Assembly: GCA_934692675.1 (NCBI GenBank)
Contig: CAKUUD010000003.1
Coordinates: 124,001-188,000, forward strand
Direction: 5' to 3'
DNA from: an uncultured Eubacteriales bacterium
GTDB taxonomy: Bacteria; Bacillota; Clostridia; Oscillospirales; Acutalibacteraceae
Length of the DNA stretch: 64,000 nucleotides
Shown here: positions 62,004-64,000 of the stretch, in pieces
Position numbering within the stretch: position 1 is the stretch's first letter
How the letters are laid out: each line of letters opens with the position of its first letter
Notes under the pieces: generated by a model
What the model saw: only the letters and a program-made list of their open reading frames with translations
Databases searched by the model: none
Told to the model about the DNA's origin: nothing
Program-made: the position numbers and the translations under genes

Positions 62004-63509
62004 ATGGCTAACGGAAATAACGCCAATATCGGCTTTGAAAAACAAATTTGGGACGCAGCGTGCGTACTTTGGGGGCATATCCCTGCGGCAGAATACAGAA
62101 AGGTTATCGTAGGTCTTATTTTCCTGCGTTACATATCAAGTGCATTTGAAAAGCGTTATCAAGAACTTGTTGCAGAAGGCGACGGCTTTGAAGATGACAG
62201 AGACGCCTATGTAGAAGATAATATTTTCTTCGTGCCGGAGGACGCTCGTTGGAGCAAAATTGCTTCTTCTGCTCATACTCCCGAAATTGGTACGGTTATC
62301 GACGACGCTATGAGAGCCATAGAAAAGGAAAATACAACTCTTAAAAATGTTTTGCCTAAGAATTACGCAAGCCCCGATTTGGACAAGCGTGTTTTAGGCG
62401 ATGTTGTTGACCTGTTCACTAATATGGATATGGGCGACACCGAGGAAAGCAAAGACCTGCTTGGCAGAACTTATGAGTATTGTATTCAGCAGTTTGCCGC
62501 TTATGAAGGTGTTAAGGGCGGTGAGTTCTACACTCCCGCAAGCATTGTTAAAACAATCGTTGCGATCTTAAAGCCGTTTAAGAATTGCCGTGTTTATGAC
62601 CCTTGCTGCGGTTCGGGCGGTATGTTCGTACAGAGTGCAAAGTTCATTCAGGCTCACAGTGGCAAGCGTGGCGAAATCGCCGTTTACGGTCAGGAGTCCA
62701 ATGCCGACACTTGGAAAATGGCTAAAATGAATATGGCTATTCGTGGTATTGACGCAGACTTCGGTCCGTATCAAGCAGATACATTCTTCAATGATTTACA
62801 TAAAACGCTTAAAGCGGATTTCATTATGGCTAATCCACCTTTTAACCTTTCCAACTGGGGACAGGATAAACTGAAAGACGATGTTCGTTGGAAATACGGA
62901 ACACCACCTGCCGGAAACGCTAACTATGCTTGGATTCAGCATATGATACACCACCTTGCCCCTAACGGAAAAATCGGTCTTGTACTTGCTAACGGTGCGT
63001 TGTCCTCTCAGTCAAGTGGCGAGGGCAAAATCAGAAAGAATATCATTCAGGCTGACCTTGTAGAAGGTATTGTTGCTCTGCCGACGCAGCTCTTTTACAG
63101 CGTTACTATTCCGGTAACACTTTGGTTTATCTCAAAGAACAAGAAACAAAAAGGTAAGACTTTGTTTATCGACGCCCGCAAAATGGGTTATATGGTTGAC
63201 CGCAAGCACAGGGATTTTACCGATGACGATATTCAGAAGTTGGCAGACACATTTACCGCTTTCCAAGAAGGAACGCTTGAAGATGTAAAAGGCTTCTGCG
63301 CTGTTGCTGATTTGCAGGAAATCGAAAAGCAAGACTTTATCCTTACTCCGGGCAGATATGTAGGTATTGAAGAAGTCGAGGATGACGGCGAACCCTTTGA
63401 AGAAAAATTGACACGCCTTACATCCGAGCTTTCCGATATGTTTGCAAAGTCTCACGAGTTAGAGGACGAAATCCGCAAGAAATTGGGGGCGATTGGGTAT
63501 GAAGTGTAA
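62004..63509 (+). CDS. hsdM: Type I restriction-modification DNA methyltransferase
   Basis: 501 residues from ATG 62004 (AAGGG 9 bases upstream). HsdM N-terminal helical domain (FEKQIWDAACVLWGHIPAAE), SAM-binding VYDPCCGSGGMF (about 198-210) and catalytic IMANPPFNLSNW (about 273-284), the N6-adenine methyltransferase NPPF motif. It pairs with HsdS to modify DNA. Eleven-base overlap with hsdS. Confidence 0.97.
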   Translation: MANGNNANIGFEKQIWDAACVLWGHIPAAEYRKVIVGLIFLRYISSAFEKRYQELVAEGDGFEDDRDAYVEDNIFFVPEDARWSKIASSAHTPEIGTVIDDAMRAIEKENTTLKNVLPKNYASPDLDKRVLGDVVDLFTNMDMGDTEESKDLLGRTYEYCIQQFAAYEGVKGGEFYTPASIVKTIVAILKPFKNCRVYDPCCGSGGMFVQSAKFIQAHSGKRGEIAVYGQESNADTWKMAKMNMAIRGIDADFGPYQADTFFNDLHKTLKADFIMANPPFNLSNWGQDKLKDDVRWKYGTPPAGNANYAWIQHMIHHLAPNGKIGLVLANGALSSQSSGEGKIRKNIIQADLVEGIVALPTQLFYSVTIPVTLWFISKNKKQKGKTLFIDARKMGYMVDRKHRDFTDDDIQKLADTFTAFQEGTLEDVKGFCAVADLQEIEKQDFILTPGRYVGIEEVEDDGEPFEEKLTRLTSELSDMFAKSHELEDEIRKKLGAIGYEV

Positions 63510-64000
63510 GCTTTCTGATATTTGCAGTTTTCGCAAAGGAAAAGTAGAAGTAGAAAATCTAAATGTGAAAAACTATATATCGACTGAAAATATGTTGCCA
63601 GATAAGTGTGGAATTACGGAGGCAAGTTCTTTACCGACTGTTTCTTTAACACAGGAATATAAAAACGGCGATGTCCTTGTTTCTAATATTCGCCCTTATT
63701 TCAAAAAAATTTGGCAAGCCCAATATGACGGCGGTTGCTCAAACGATGTATTAGTCTTTGTTCCAAAACCTAATACAGATAAAGATTTTTTGTATTATGT
63801 ACTTGCGGATGATGATTTCTTTACATATTCTATGGCAACATCAAAGGGAACAAAAATGCCACGAGGAGACAAAACCTCAATAATGCAATACGAAGTTCCG
63901 CTGATTGATTTGCAGGTGCAAAAGAAAATCGCAAGTGTTTTAAAATCATTAGATGATAAAATTGCACTTAATAATGCGATAAACAATAATTTAGAGCAGC
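63499..64000 (+). CDS. hsdS: Type I restriction-modification specificity subunit, N-terminal part
   Basis: Translated by hand from ATG 63499, overlapping hsdM, and open to the window end: 167 residues. It starts MKCKLSDICSFRKGKVEVEN; the first target-recognition domain ends with the conserved helix VPLIDLQVQKKIASVLKSLD followed by DKIALNNAIN. It determines the sequence recognised. hsdR is expected outside the window. Confidence 0.9.
   Translation, partial: MKCKLSDICSFRKGKVEVENLNVKNYISTENMLPDKCGITEASSLPTVSLTQEYKNGDVLVSNIRPYFKKIWQAQYDGGCSNDVLVFVPKPNTDKDFLYYVLADDDFFTYSMATSKGTKMPRGDKTSIMQYEVPLIDLQVQKKIASVLKSLDDKIALNNAINNNLEQ

Larger units (their letters stand above)
49425..64000. mobile_element. 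Integrative mobilizable/conjugative element (left part)
   Basis: From the tRNA-Ser 3' end onward the DNA is markedly richer in G+C and codon choice changes (many GCC, GGC, CTG). It holds a tyrosine integrase, excisionase-type HTH proteins, a relaxase, MobC, a nested mobilization gene, a replication ATPase and a sigma-like regulator, with cargo of three Fic genes and a type I restriction-modification locus. No second copy of the tRNA-Ser 3' end (such as TCCTCTCCGCCA) is seen by eye in the window, so the right end is beyond 64000. No VirB4/VirD4-type transfer genes are visible, so self-transfer cannot be judged. Confidence 0.8.

Noticed and set aside
1..64000. CRISPR arrays, rRNA genes, insertion sequences, group II introns
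   Set aside because: No regularly spaced direct repeats, rRNA signatures, transposase genes or reverse transcriptase were seen on reading both strands.

Overview
The window is a chromosome segment of an anaerobic, endospore-forming, low-GC Gram-positive bacterium of the Clostridia type. The evidence is a PolC-type replicase, the sporulation regulators SpoIIID, SpoVT, SpoIIGA and sigma-E, a V/A-type ATPase operon instead of F-type genes, a single-cluster ferredoxin, MEP-pathway isoprenoid genes and strong AGGAGG ribosome binding sites in AT-rich DNA. I cannot name the species; a gut-associated relative of Oscillospiraceae/Ruminococcaceae is a guess.

Layout. 1-2665: tail of a PTS permease (IIB domain) and two convergent unrecognised genes. 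2765-6190 (minus): the secE-nusG-rplKAJL cluster with rpmG in front and an L10 leader RNA before rplJ. Its L11 protein lacks the normally invariant prolines of the thiopeptide-binding loop. 6419-10292: spoIIID, then a heterodimeric ABC exporter with one degenerate ATP site. 10329-15562: two large divergent secreted proteins of unknown function flanking a 47-residue Cys/Arg-rich peptide gene. 15694-19219: glycolytic run pgk-tpiA-gpmI. 19216-22127: a small unknown gene, spoVT, ferredoxin, an M23 peptidase and a small secreted protein. 22262-32787 (minus): pyrH-frr-uppS-cdsA-dxr-rseP-ispG-polC, which joins translation, isoprenoid, phospholipid and replication genes. 32985-41829: nine-gene V/A-ATPase operon. 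41984-46908: an NHLM-type peptide-export cassette (short HlyD-like protein, C39-peptidase ABC transporter, second ABC transporter) with no visible precursor peptide. 47019-47478: five tRNAs. 47590-49198: spoIIGA-sigE. 49336-49424: tRNA-Ser(CGA).

From the 3' end of tRNA-Ser to the end of the window (49425-64000) base composition rises clearly in GC and codon use changes. This is an integrative mobilizable/conjugative element: tyrosine integrase, HTH/excisionase, relaxase with a second mobilization gene nested out of frame inside it, MobC, a replication ATPase and a sigma-like regulator that are both split by +1 frameshifts, a strongly structured candidate non-coding RNA of about 300 nt, and a cargo of three different Fic-domain enzymes plus the start of a type I restriction-modification locus (hsdM, hsdS). 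The three Fic proteins appear to use three different autoinhibition layouts (N-terminal motif, C-terminal motif, N-terminal VbhA-like domain), and the first has a promoter wrapped in two copies of an inverted repeat. The far end of the element lies outside the window.

The best candidates for something new are the three-Fic cargo with its operator, the structured RNA at the element's left end, the divergent secreted-protein locus with the Cys/Arg peptide, the orphan NHLM exporter, and the altered L11.
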